Below are positions 14,606 through 25,000 of a stretch of DNA of 26,534 nt, one piece after another; position 1 is the first letter of the stretch; each line of letters starts with the position of its first letter. Below the pieces are notes generated by a model. That model made no database searches, was not told the origin of the DNA, and saw only the letters and a list, made by a program, of their open reading frames with translations. The DNA comes from a virus, in IMG/VR virus record IMGVR_UViG_3300044700_000298, positions 1 to 26,534 of that record. One strand, written 5' to 3'. The position numbers and the translations under genes are program-made.

Positions 14606-17600
14606 TGCCAGATAATACAAGACAAGTAAGTTCAGGGACGCAATCATACGTCCTTGGAGACAGACGGTTTGTTGGTATTCAAACAGACCTTCAACCTAAT
14701 GCCTTAGATGTTGGGCTTATTCAAGACGTCAGTAACCTGTATGTTGATGGGTCTTCATTGGCTCCTCGTCCAGGTTGGCAAGCAGAGTTGACATCGTCAT
14801 TACCTGACCCTATTTATGCACTAATTTCATACCGTACAAAAGACAATCAAGACAATAAAGCAATCTTTGTCAGTGGTAAGTCTATCTATGCGCATACCGT
14901 GTCAGACCCAGTTACCAATACAAACACGCACTTAGGTTACGGTCCATGGGCAGACGCAAGTCAAGTCAAGTTAGTACAGCATGGAAAATACGTTTACGGC
15001 GTACCAGGTGCAGGTACTGATGCTTCGCCACCGGTAAGTGGCGGATGCATGTTCCGAACCGATGGAATAAACCCAGTTGAGTACATTCCACAAATTGAAC
15101 CGGTTACTACTGACGGAGAAAACTACGTCAAGTGCACCATCAACCTAGGTGGTGTACTAGTTAAAACCATAGCAGCAAAAACAGATATTGATGAGGCCTA
15201 TCTTACTGCGGCTGAGGCTGCATTTGGAAAGACTGCACTGACTGGCTGGCCATCAACATGGTCTGACAATCTTCTTAAAAATGCATCTGCTAGTCCTGCT
15301 CTATCACCAATTATTCCAAGTGGTGACTTTGATGGTTACACAGGTGGTAGTGGTAATACGCAATTTGACTTGGATTGGCAGTCAAGTAATGCATCTGTAA
15401 ATGCAAATATTACATGGGCACAAAAAAACGGAACTAATGTAAAGCAAGCACCGGGCAGTGTAACTTATTCAAGTGCACCTGGCGGGACGAAGAAGTATCT
15501 TGTGCTGGACAACACTGGTGAATACATAGAACAATCTATACAAAATTTACCGTACGAGCAATGGGGGCCAGCAACTTCAACTACACCAATAGGTTTATAC
15601 AACCTTCAATGGTATTCCTTCGCTAACATTGTAAAGACTGAAGGCAGTGTTAGATACATGGTTACCGTAACTGGGATAGATAGTACGGGAGGAATTATCA
15701 CTGGTGCTCAGTACAGCAAGGAATTCAATCAGGCTTATTCACTCAATGAAAGCGATTGGCTTTTAAACAATGTAGTCGTTGACTTCCGTGAATTTGCTAG
15801 TGTGCTTGTCAAAATTAAATTGAGGTTTGAAAGCACTGCAACGCTTGCAAATCAAGACATTATTATTGACAACATTAGATTTCAGGCTAGTGTGTCGGCA
15901 TTAACAACATCTGTCGAAAACCCAACAACTGCAACTGGACTTGTATCAATAAAGTTCAAACAAGAAAACACAAACTTAGCATTGCGTAATGCGAGCTACG
16001 TAAAGAACCGTGCAATACGCATAATAGCCGCAACAACAACTCCATACATGGATTTTTCTACAGTTGATACGTTGTCTTTTAAATGGGATTTTGAAACAGG
16101 TTCAGTAACAGACACTGGCTCATACCCAAACATTGTTTTAGGGTTACAGGCAAATGGGTCATCTACTGTGGCGTGGTCATCAATAGGTGCGTGGGACAAA
16201 ATAAATCAATACATCTCTTTTAATCTGTTTAGGTTAGGTAACAGTGAAAAGAAAAAAATACAGTACGTCTACGTCAAATTTCTTGAAGATGTGTTTAAGT
16301 CAGACGGAACGTCGTTTAGTAATCTTGAACCGGCGTTTGGTATTGGAGACTTGGTCAAGACAGGCACTAGCCTTACACCAAACATGGCTTATGAATACGC
16401 ATTTACAAGATGGTATCCAGAAAGCCTTACTGCTAAAGTTGGGCCAGACCAATTGCTGTCAGATGGTTTAACTGCCAATGGATATGAGACTAACATATCT
16501 GACGTATCCAACACAGTATTTACAACCGCCGCACTAACATCAGCAAGCGTCATTGTTAATCCACTTGTGCCAACTGGTTCTGTTGGCTACAGCATTGACA
16601 TGTCAAAGGAGCGACGTAAAGTTGTAGCCATTACGGATTCAACTAATGTTGATCAACACCTATTGACTGCGGTTCCAGCTGAATATCAAATTAGGCTGAT
16701 TTCATCTAATGCGGCTCCTGCTATTACATATATCGCACTAGATGGCACAACTGTGACAGTCAGTACAATTGCCGCTGGGGCTTGGGTTGCTCTATCTGGA
16801 ACAAGTTATTACTATTACTCTATTCCAGTAACTCAATCCGGAAAGATACGATACGTAACTTCTGTAACCGGTCCAATATGGATTGAGCACTACGTTTCAT
16901 ATGGCAAAGTTAACTACTATGCGTCAGTTACAGCAAGTGTAAATGCCATCAGTGTAGTGACCCCATTTGCTGTAGGTGACACGATTGTATTTACTACTAC
17001 GCTTGGCACACTGACTGGTGGAACAACGTATTACGTACTAACAAATTCAGGAACAGCAATCACCGTATCGTTGACTTCTGGAGGAACAGTAGTAACTCCT
17101 AACACAAGTACGGCAGCAGGAACGTTTGCTACCATACAAAGGACAGCGCCGGCGCAATACAGTCATGTATTGGTTTACAGAAGATGTAACACCATGTTCC
17201 CAGACGGTAGGTTCAGGCTTATTGCATCGATACCGTATGACCCGTCTACATCGACCACACAGACCGTTACAGGTCTTAACTGGACTGCAACCTATAACAA
17301 CGCATCTGCTACTGCTCCAGGCGTAATTACGCTGACAGATACTGTTCCTGATTCAGACTTACTCTATATTCCCGAGCCATATAAGCAAGGGCAAATACAG
17401 GAGATTGGTCGCGACAGCCTACCTATAGGTGCCAGTTCAATTGCCGTATTTCAAAACCGTACATTTGTCAGTAAAGGCAATGTGCTATACGGAAGTTGGG
17501 AGTTGGAGCAAGGACAGGAGTATAGTTTTTATACGACTCTTGTTCCAGACTTAAATGAGCCTGGCGTGCAAAAGAAAGGTGCTACATTTACTGTAGGTGG

Positions 17601-18588
17601 TTTCTACGACAAAGAAACAATTAAAGCACTTGTCGGTTCTTTTGCTACAGGAATTCAGCAAAGCAACTCAGCATCTGCAACGCTGTACATATTTAAAGAC
17701 AATAGCCTCAGCACCTTGATTGGTTTTGACCCAACAACATTTACTGCACAGGTGTGGATTTCAACTCCTGGTGCAGGCATAGCTGCTCCAAACTCTGTCA
17801 TTAACGCTGATGGTCAAATCATATGGTTGGGCGTCAATGGTGTAAACCAATATAATCAAGGGCAAATCGTACCTAGGTCAACTGAGTTACGCAAACTATT
17901 GTCTCTAGACCCTAGTATGAGAGGTCCCGCAAACATATCGAAGGCGTATTATCAACAATCGTTTACGGTTTACGCAAACAGACGTTTGATGCTAGTCAGT
18001 ACATCCAGCAGTGCTGGAGCTGCAAATCAGACAGTTTATGTATTTGACTACAGAACAAACGGATGGGTTAAGTGGACGACTGTAAGCGATGTGACGTACA
18101 CATCTGGTTGTGTGTTGTCATTCAGTGACAGTATTCAGTATGTCCTAATGGGTAGTACCACAGGGCAGTTGTATAGACTTACAGGCACAACAGACAATTT
18201 AAGTGTTGGAAGTACGGCTCCTATATCTTGGTCGGTACTTACGAGGCAACATGGCCAAACGTATTCTGAAGGCGTCGCTTACCATGCACTTAACCGGGCA
18301 TATCAACTAGACTTGCACATACAAAACCTAGATGCAGTCACTAGCCCCAGTACTACAGCCATGGCTATTACTTGGAGGGTTGAAACAAATCTTGGAGTGT
18401 ACTTAAATAACAGCACAACAACGTATAACTTTGCAACTGGAACAAACAGATCTATTGCAATACGTAATTTAAACAGAGCAATCAAGTCAGCGGCGTTGCA
18501 GATACGGCTATCAGGAAGCACGTCAGGTACGTTCTATATACACGCGGCACACATACACTGCTATGATGGTGCTATACAGAGGTCATAA
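14602..18588 (+). CDS. Large tail nozzle/hub-like protein with inserted beta domains
   Basis: A 1328-residue protein. The N-terminus has Y-V-D-G-S-S-L-A-P-R-P-G-W-Q (47-60), and the region from about 930 to 1200 has strand repeats with F-D-Y-R-T-N-G-W-V-K-W (1148-1158). Both are the kind of signatures found in P22 gp10 or T7 gp12-type nozzle proteins, which have a beta-propeller. Those relatives are about 470-800 residues. The extra length is made of inserts: a jelly-roll, carbohydrate-binding-like domain at about 224-430 ending I-I-I-D-N-I-R-F, a further beta domain to about 600, and one copy of the recurring module (774-845). The end overlaps the next start as TAATG. ATG 14602 overlaps the previous stop; ATG 14605 is a near alternative. 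It probably forms the lower tail tube. Any sugar binding is inferred. Confidence 0.6.
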   Translation: MMPDNTRQVSSGTQSYVLGDRRFVGIQTDLQPNALDVGLIQDVSNLYVDGSSLAPRPGWQAELTSSLPDPIYALISYRTKDNQDNKAIFVSGKSIYAHTVSDPVTNTNTHLGYGPWADASQVKLVQHGKYVYGVPGAGTDASPPVSGGCMFRTDGINPVEYIPQIEPVTTDGENYVKCTINLGGVLVKTIAAKTDIDEAYLTAAEAAFGKTALTGWPSTWSDNLLKNASASPALSPIIPSGDFDGYTGGSGNTQFDLDWQSSNASVNANITWAQKNGTNVKQAPGSVTYSSAPGGTKKYLVLDNTGEYIEQSIQNLPYEQWGPATSTTPIGLYNLQWYSFANIVKTEGSVRYMVTVTGIDSTGGIITGAQYSKEFNQAYSLNESDWLLNNVVVDFREFASVLVKIKLRFESTATLANQDIIIDNIRFQASVSALTTSVENPTTATGLVSIKFKQENTNLALRNASYVKNRAIRIIAATTTPYMDFSTVDTLSFKWDFETGSVTDTGSYPNIVLGLQANGSSTVAWSSIGAWDKINQYISFNLFRLGNSEKKKIQYVYVKFLEDVFKSDGTSFSNLEPAFGIGDLVKTGTSLTPNMAYEYAFTRWYPESLTAKVGPDQLLSDGLTANGYETNISDVSNTVFTTAALTSASVIVNPLVPTGSVGYSIDMSKERRKVVAITDSTNVDQHLLTAVPAEYQIRLISSNAAPAITYIALDGTTVTVSTIAAGAWVALSGTSYYYYSIPVTQSGKIRYVTSVTGPIWIEHYVSYGKVNYYASVTASVNAISVVTPFAVGDTIVFTTTLGTLTGGTTYYVLTNSGTAITVSLTSGGTVVTPNTSTAAGTFATIQRTAPAQYSHVLVYRRCNTMFPDGRFRLIASIPYDPSTSTTQTVTGLNWTATYNNASATAPGVITLTDTVPDSDLLYIPEPYKQGQIQEIGRDSLPIGASSIAVFQNRTFVSKGNVLYGSWELEQGQEYSFYTTLVPDLNEPGVQKKGATFTVGGFYDKETIKALVGSFATGIQQSNSASATLYIFKDNSLSTLIGFDPTTFTAQVWISTPGAGIAAPNSVINADGQIIWLGVNGVNQYNQGQIVPRSTELRKLLSLDPSMRGPANISKAYYQQSFTVYANRRLMLVSTSSSAGAANQTVYVFDYRTNGWVKWTTVSDVTYTSGCVLSFSDSIQYVLMGSTTGQLYRLTGTTDNLSVGSTAPISWSVLTRQHGQTYSEGVAYHALNRAYQLDLHIQNLDAVTSPSTTAMAITWRVETNLGVYLNNSTTTYNFATGTNRSIAIRNLNRAIKSAALQIRLSGSTSGTFYIHAAHIHCYDGAIQRS
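16921..17136 (+). other. FCCH-like beta module, copy 5
   Basis: Residues about 774-845 of the nozzle-like protein. Core pattern: F-A-V-G-D-T-I-V-F-T-T-T, then G-T-T-Y-Y-V-L, then I-T-V-S-L-T-S-G-G-T. It fits the other four copies. Confidence 0.55.
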
Positions 18589-19007
18589 TGCCAAGTTATC
18601 CAGCACCAGCAGCCGGTCAAGCAGCGGCGGCAGACAATGGTCAATCTATTGGTCAAAGTAAAACCGTAGATGATCCTCCTATTACTGCGTCTACAACATG
18701 GGATCCTTATGGGACTAACTTTGTAACACCAATTGAAATCACGGTGTCACAAACTTTAGACTTTGCGCCAATGATTGTTTTAGCAGATGCAACTGGTGCA
18801 GCCGTAACGGTGACTTTACCTGACCCTGGGACGTTTGAAGGTAAAACTGTTACAATCCAGAAGATGGACGTCACTGGCAATGCGGTCAACATTGCTACTG
18901 TTTCAGGCACAATTTACGGTGGCACAGCCGCCATTACAACGCAATATGGCGCCAGAGACTACACCGCAGTCAATGGGGCAACTTACATTGGCTGGGTAGG
19001 GAGATAG
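18588..19007 (+). CDS. Small tail fibre or spike-like beta protein
   Basis: A 139-residue protein. The first 50 residues are flexible (Ala, Gln, Asp, Pro-rich). Residues about 60-139 form a beta unit typical of small phage fibre tips: V-T-V-T-L-P-D-P-G-T-F-E-G-K-T-V-T-I, then a Gly-rich I-Y-G-G-T-A-A-I-T strand, ending Y-I-G-W-V-G-R. This pattern is common in phage tail fibres and capsid fibres. AGAGG at 18578-18582 stands five bases before ATG 18588, which overlaps the nozzle stop. It is likely a trimeric tip or a minor decoration; which one cannot be told. Confidence 0.55.
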   Translation: MPSYPAPAAGQAAAADNGQSIGQSKTVDDPPITASTTWDPYGTNFVTPIEITVSQTLDFAPMIVLADATGAAVTVTLPDPGTFEGKTVTIQKMDVTGNAVNIATVSGTIYGGTAAITTQYGARDYTAVNGATYIGWVGR

Positions 19008-19009
19008 TC

Positions 19010-19834
19010 ATGAGTGAAAAGACACATCCGTTTCAAGTTGGACCACTGCAATCGTACGGTGGAGGACAAACTGCCCCTGTCCAAGTTGATGGTTGGGGTT
19101 CACCATCTTATGATTACAGTGGTGGACGACAGCAACAACAACCTGGAGGTCCATCAGGGTTTTTAAGTCAGCAGTGGCAAAATGCTGGTCCATCTGGACG
19201 AGCCGCTGGAATCATTGGCGCGGGCATGGGACTTATGTCCATGTTCGGGCGAAGGCAAGGTCCATCTAGATACGAAGTTGAACAAGAGGGACTAGCCAGA
19301 AGTGGAATGGGAGCAGCTGACTCCTACGCTGGCATGCTTGGTTCAATGGGACAAGGCTTACAAACACAAGGATTGCATAATCAAAACATGTATCGAGATC
19401 GATATATGGACGAGGCTATGAATCCTGCCAACATGCAGATGGATATGGCATCACTGGCAGCACAAGATTCAGCAAGACAACGCGGTATCTCATCTAGGTT
19501 TGGTCTCATGGGAGGCAACTTAGGTGCAGCAAACGCTATGCGGTCAGCATACAACCCCGGGATGGCAAGCGGAGTTGCTGGGCTGATGGGTGGAAACCGG
19601 CAACGACGCATGAGTGCTTTTGGTCAAGGAGCTCAATGGGGTTCTAGCGACTTTGGCCAAGGCATGGGCATGCTAGGCAACTCATACAATGTAGCAAATG
19701 CTGGTCGTCAGAATATGGGTTCTGTACTAGGACGACTACAAGCATCTAGTGATGCACGGCGTGCGGCTTCTGACCAAGCAATGATGGGTGCAGTCAAGGG
19801 TATTGGCTCACTTGCTGGTGGAGGATTCGGTTAA
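19010..19834 (+). CDS. Internal virion/ejection protein candidate 1
   Basis: A 274-residue protein very rich in Gly, Met, Gln, Ala and Ser. The first 60 residues are disordered-looking (G-G-R-Q-Q-Q-Q-P-G-G), then comes a hydrophobic amphipathic stretch at 65-80 (A-A-G-I-I-G-A-G-M-G-L-M-S-M-F-G). The rest is helical, with many Met and a Gly-rich end. This resembles the small ejection proteins of podoviruses (T7 gp14 or P22 gp7 group), which leave the virion first and help build a channel through the envelope. It starts the size-graded set of three genes that follows the tail genes. GGGAG at 18999-19003 lies six bases upstream. The assignment comes from composition and place only. Confidence 0.5.
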   Translation: MSEKTHPFQVGPLQSYGGGQTAPVQVDGWGSPSYDYSGGRQQQQPGGPSGFLSQQWQNAGPSGRAAGIIGAGMGLMSMFGRRQGPSRYEVEQEGLARSGMGAADSYAGMLGSMGQGLQTQGLHNQNMYRDRYMDEAMNPANMQMDMASLAAQDSARQRGISSRFGLMGGNLGAANAMRSAYNPGMASGVAGLMGGNRQRRMSAFGQGAQWGSSDFGQGMGMLGNSYNVANAGRQNMGSVLGRLQASSDARRAASDQAMMGAVKGIGSLAGGGFG

Positions 19835-21996
19835 TGGAAGGCTTAGGACTATTAGCCGGATTGCTTGGAGGCTATCAGCAAGGGCGTCAGCTCAAGCAAA
19901 ATAGAGCATTGAAGCAAGCGCAACTTACTCGAGAAACAGCACGCGATGCAGCCACATTGGCTCATCAGAAGAAAATGGAAGAGTATGCTGGGCGTCGGTT
20001 AACCATAGCCGAAAATCCACAAGCAAAAACGGACACTGGCCCATCGCTTATTTTTGACCGTCAACTTGACCCAGTACGAGAGTACTGGAAAACATGGAAT
20101 AACAACATCAATAAAGAGACCACTATGGCTGGTCGTAAACGGGTTATTGATGAAGGTTTAGGTAAGCTTCCGTATCACAGGCAGTTAGTCAAAAGTGCTT
20201 TAGGTACATATGGACCACAACTTGGATACACTGACGACACCGACCCAGACCTATTTTTAGGGGGCATGCATGGCATGTCTGGAGTCACATTTGACCCAAA
20301 GACTGGGGCATATGGCGCGCCAAAAGATGTCTACAGTAAATATGCGCCAGCTGTTTCAACAGCAGATAAAGCCGCACTCCGACAAAAAATTGAAGCTATT
20401 TCAAATTCGCCAAACCTGCCTATTTCACAGCAACGAGCTATGATACAAGCAGAAAGGGACAGGTTTGCTGACCTATATGGTGAAGATAATGCAAAGGCTG
20501 AGATTCCGTACTTACCAGGAGATGATGTAACTACAGGTTATAAAACGCTTGATGTGGAAGGAAAGCCGGAATCTCTTGGCAATCGACCAGAGCCTGTATT
20601 TAACGATGCAACAAATCCATTTCTAGGCACAAATATTGAAGGAGGTGTTGCTCGAAGAACAGTACCTCAGCAAAATCTACTGGGGATGTTTGGTACAGAT
20701 GCGCCTGGCATGTTTGCCACACAAGAACAAAAAGATGCCTATCAAAATTCTAGGTATAAACCGTTTACCGAAGACAACCCTGCTTTACAGCCTAGTGCAC
20801 AACGATTTAATCCATTGCAAGGCCAATTTAATATTGCGCCAATGTTTGAACCTAAATTAAATCAAGCACAATTCACAGACCCAGATAAAGAATTTCGGCG
20901 TAACTTTGCTATGCGGGTAATGTCTGGCAGTCCACAGAATCAAGAAGAAGCGGGATTACAACAGTTTATAGAGTCTCAGCGGCAGTACAACCCTAACTTT
21001 GACCCGTTTCGTAACCAAGAAGATTTACGGTTTACGTTGCAAATGGCTAGTCCACAGATTGCGCCAACGCTTCATCGAACCGCAGCAAAGATGGCTACAG
21101 GTGCTGGTTCGTCATTAGAGTTTGTGCCAACAACGCAGAAAACTGTACCTGTCACTGGGAAGTACACCATTGCGCCAAAGGCTTCAGCAATCGCTTCGTT
21201 GGCGTCTGCTGATTATACTAAAGAAAAGACGCAGACAGAAATTCTGATGCGCCAACCTAACTATAGGCTGGCACTCGCTAGAGAAAATCAGATACAAGAA
21301 GGTATATCTAACGATAAGTGGAGGCAAAGATTTGACGCCGCTAAATTCTCGGATGAATCACAGCGTGGATGGCAACAACTCGGTATATCTAGATCTAGAT
21401 TAAACTTTGACATCGACCAAGATAAATTCAAACGTTTTATCGAAAGCAAAAAGTTAGTACGAGACGACATTGCGTTGGTGCAGTCGCTCACTAAACATCA
21501 AGACTTAAACGTCAAAACAATTGACACTGAACTTAAAAGCGTTACTGCTGAAATAGGTAGGGCCCAAGCATCTCAGTGGTTAAATCATACGTCATTAGGC
21601 TCAGTTGATGAATCTATTCTGGCAAAGGTGCAAGGTGGACAAGAACTTAGTCCGAACGAATTTAATGAACTTACAGCCGAACAAAAGATGGCAGTAAACG
21701 AACAAATTAATATGGGTCGACTGGTTAGGCGAGCTGGAACACTACGTGCTCAATTGACGACAGAAAATGGAAAACTTGACACCGCACGTGAATGGGAAGC
21801 TGCAACGCGAAAAGAATTTTCAGGACAAGCTGCTAGAGAAAGAGAAACAGTTGCAGCATGGAAAAAACATAATCCTAGAATGACGGCGGAAGAAATTCAA
21901 CAAGCATTAGATGCCGGTTTAGCTCCACCTAAGCCAACTAAAAAAGGTAAGACAGCCGGTCCAGGGACGGTAGACCCATTCGCCGGTCGAAAATAA
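19834..21996 (+). CDS. Internal virion/ejection protein candidate 2
   Basis: A 720-residue protein beginning with a short hydrophobic Gly/Leu segment (M-E-G-L-G-L-L-A-G-L-L-G-G) and then a charged coiled coil (about 15-65). The middle part (about 65-470) is Asp, Pro, Asn and Gln-rich, with many isolated loops (F-N-P-L-Q-G-Q-F-N near 325). The C-terminal third (about 480-700) is a long helical, highly charged region. It ends in a Pro/Lys/Gly tail. The size is close to T7 gp15 (747 residues), which forms the periplasmic tube of the ejection apparatus, and the gene order agrees. I recognise no enzyme motif. TAATG overlap with the previous gene, with GGAGG at 19820-19824 nine bases upstream. Confidence 0.5.
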   Translation: MEGLGLLAGLLGGYQQGRQLKQNRALKQAQLTRETARDAATLAHQKKMEEYAGRRLTIAENPQAKTDTGPSLIFDRQLDPVREYWKTWNNNINKETTMAGRKRVIDEGLGKLPYHRQLVKSALGTYGPQLGYTDDTDPDLFLGGMHGMSGVTFDPKTGAYGAPKDVYSKYAPAVSTADKAALRQKIEAISNSPNLPISQQRAMIQAERDRFADLYGEDNAKAEIPYLPGDDVTTGYKTLDVEGKPESLGNRPEPVFNDATNPFLGTNIEGGVARRTVPQQNLLGMFGTDAPGMFATQEQKDAYQNSRYKPFTEDNPALQPSAQRFNPLQGQFNIAPMFEPKLNQAQFTDPDKEFRRNFAMRVMSGSPQNQEEAGLQQFIESQRQYNPNFDPFRNQEDLRFTLQMASPQIAPTLHRTAAKMATGAGSSLEFVPTTQKTVPVTGKYTIAPKASAIASLASADYTKEKTQTEILMRQPNYRLALARENQIQEGISNDKWRQRFDAAKFSDESQRGWQQLGISRSRLNFDIDQDKFKRFIESKKLVRDDIALVQSLTKHQDLNVKTIDTELKSVTAEIGRAQASQWLNHTSLGSVDESILAKVQGGQELSPNEFNELTAEQKMAVNEQINMGRLVRRAGTLRAQLTTENGKLDTAREWEAATRKEFSGQAARERETVAAWKKHNPRMTAEEIQQALDAGLAPPKPTKKGKTAGPGTVDPFAGRK

Positions 21997-22003
21997 GGTA
22001 AGT

Positions 22004-25000
22004 ATGGAAAACCAACAACTCAAAGATCTCGTTAAGCAACTTGGTTTGACGCCAGATGCCAAATCATCACGGGCAAAAATACGAGCTATAGCGACCGAAG
22101 AGTTTATTATGAGTAATGCTTATAGGGCATTACTTGAAGGTGCGAAAACTTCACCAAAAGAATTTTCCGCTCTTACTGGTCTAGATGCACAAGACACAGC
22201 CTTGTTACAACAAACGCGTAACAAGGTTAGTGCGCGCATTATTAAAACCAGTCCAAAGAGACTTGGCCCAGAAGGTGTACTCTTCCCTACAGTAGAAGAA
22301 GCGCAGTCAGCTAGGCAGTCTACTAAAGAGGCTGGTGCTAAGGGCATAGCCGCTGAACAAAAAATACAACGACGTGGTCTTCTTGAACAAGTACCCGCAT
22401 ACCTTAGTGGTTTTGCTGGAGGCGGTGCAGCTGATGTTGCCGCAAGTAAACTTAAGGCACGTGGTCTTGACCCAAGACTTGCATACTTTAACGCTGGAAG
22501 CGATACGGATTACGCTAAGCAAATAGGTGCTGAATCTGGATATACGTTTGCAAAAACATTCCCATCTGTAGCCGCATCTGTACCCACAATGGGTCTTGGT
22601 GGAGCAGTTGGTGACATTGCTACTGGTGCATTGACGTCTGGAGTTACGGCTGTATCACCAGGATGGATGCGCGCTATTGCAGGTGGCGTACGTTTTGCTG
22701 GACATCTTGCTGGCGCTATTCAAGGTGGACATATTGGTTCATCATTAGCTGAAAAGGCACAACAGGGACTGACAAGTGGGAACCTTACGCCAGAAGAACG
22801 TGGCGTTGGTCAAAGCATGTTTGGAGAGCAAACTCCGGGTGGTCAGTTAGGAAGCACCGCAGCAACTCTGTCACTATTTAAGCCAACAATTAAACTTGCT
22901 GGCGCTCCACTTCGTAAGTTGTTGCCACAAGTATTTACTGATTACGGGTCAGTTGCACGCAATCCATACATGATGGCGTCGGTGAAAGACTTAGGTACTC
23001 GTGGGTACTTTGTATTGCAAGCAGGGCAAGGTGTAGATGCGGGAAATCAGCAAGCAGTTAAAGACGCTACTGATGCTCTTGGCTACACACCAACTGATGC
23101 TGAACAGTTAAAACCATTTGGTTATAAGACGCAGTTTGAAAAACTGGCAGACATGGGCATGGCTGCCCTTCTTGGTGGGACAACTAGACTGGGTTCATCT
23201 TTAAGTCGCATGGGGCATATTGATACGTCTCCGCGCCCAGAATTTAACGTTAATGATCTTGCTCAACAAGTACAAGACGTTCGTAACAAACGCCAACAGG
23301 GTACTCAACCACCTACTCCACAGGGCGGATTGCAAACTACAGGTGTTGCAGCTGGCGGAAGTTTCCCACGGTTTGAGACTATTGAAGGCGGAGTGCCAAT
23401 CACTGTCGAAGAACGCAGTGGGACAGAAGTTGGAGTATTCCCAACTCGTAAAGAATCATTTGAAGTTGTACAGAAGTTCAATGCTAGTTTTGGTCGTAAT
23501 GCTAATAAAGACGTAGCGTTTACGCCTACATCTGAAGGAGCACAAAAACTAGTCAGTATGAATGCTGACAACGACTTTAACGTGCTTCATCGCAATGCTG
23601 ACGGCACAACCGAAGTCCGCTCATATGGTTGGACTGAACTACCACAGCAACTTAAAGACCAAGCTAGTCAGTTCTTTGGGACAACTACGTTTATTGATAG
23701 GTCAACTCCTGAGCAAACGCCATATAAGTACGACCCAGCAGCGGTTACAGAAGATGTACCTGGGCGCGAGCGTCGTACATACAATACTGAAAACGACTTG
23801 CGTGGCGTACCAGTTAAAGACAAGTCCGGTAACTGGAAGCCCGGTATCTACAAGCTTCGTAAAGACGGAGTTGATGTACCAGTCCGTGCAGTATCAGATG
23901 TCGACACGCGCAATGACAGCGTTGGTGTCAAGACGTTTAGTGGTAACTATTACCGCGTTCCTATTAGTTCGCTTCGTGATGGCGCAGACAAACCGATTAC
24001 GACTGTTAGGCAATCAAGTTGGCCGGAGCAAGCATATCGTAAGTCATATCGCATCGATAACATCCCAGGCGACGCTGTGCGCTTTGCTGAGTCTGATTGG
24101 CGTATTAGTCCAGACGACCAGCAAAAGGTCAAGAATGGCGACGAGGAAGGCTGGAAAGATAGTTATGACGTCGATGCGTTAGAAGCTACGTATACGGGAG
24201 CCACAGAGCGCATAGGGGAACTACAGCAAGTAGAACGCGGCACTGTGTTTGCAGATCGATACAGTGGCGACCGCGTAGTCCTATTGAGCCACGTCGACCA
24301 GACTGTCGAGGGTCGTCGAATGGTTGGCATGCTTGTCTACGATGTAGACAGCCGTGTCTACGAACCGTACGTCATGAGTTATGCCGATGCGGTAGATGTA
24401 TCGGAAGCCGTCAAGATTAAAGAGTCTTTGAAAAAGACTACTGCCGTAGAAGACACAAAAACCGACACCACAGACGAAGAAGGTCCTACTGGGCCTGAAG
24501 ACGAAGAAGGCCCCGGCGATGGATCTGGCGAAGGCGAAGGCGAAGGCGAAGGTCCAGGAGATGGAAAAGTCGAGGGTGAAGGCGAAGGTCCTGGGTCTGG
24601 AACAGATGAAGGCGAAGGCCCAGATTCTGGTACTGATGACATCGAGCCTCCAAAAGTAACGGCTCGTGGCGACAGTGAGGTTAATTACGTCAAGTCGCAA
24701 ATTATTAGGTACTTAAAAGAAAAGACTAACGCTACAAAAGCAACTGTTACACAACAAGAAATTGAGTCTCAAGACTTTGCACCGCAAACTCTTACGCAAA
24801 TCAAAGAGTTTAAGGACACAGGAATTAAGCAAGGTGTCAGGCGTGACATCCTAGATCGAGCGTACAGTGAACTAGAAGAAGACGGAATCATTGTTGCTCC
24901 TAGTGCGGATGCATTTGATAAAGATATTGCCCGTGGTGCTAATTTTGATTCTGCTGTAGAAAAGTTGGAGATGGGAGCTAAGACTCCTAGAGATGCTAAG

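Noticed and set aside
7150-19007. Target gene of a diversity-generating retroelement, as in BPP-1
   Set aside because: No reverse transcriptase, template repeat or adenine-biased variable repeat pair is seen in the window. The rest of the genome cannot be judged.
23562-24182. A 206-residue + strand frame inside the giant gene
   Set aside because: It is a shifted frame of the large open frame, which continues through the region with good coding pattern.
24281-24700. Antisense frames rich in Pro-Ser, looking like a proline-rich protein
   Set aside because: They are the reverse reading of the Gly/Glu linker and the adjoining coding part of the giant gene.
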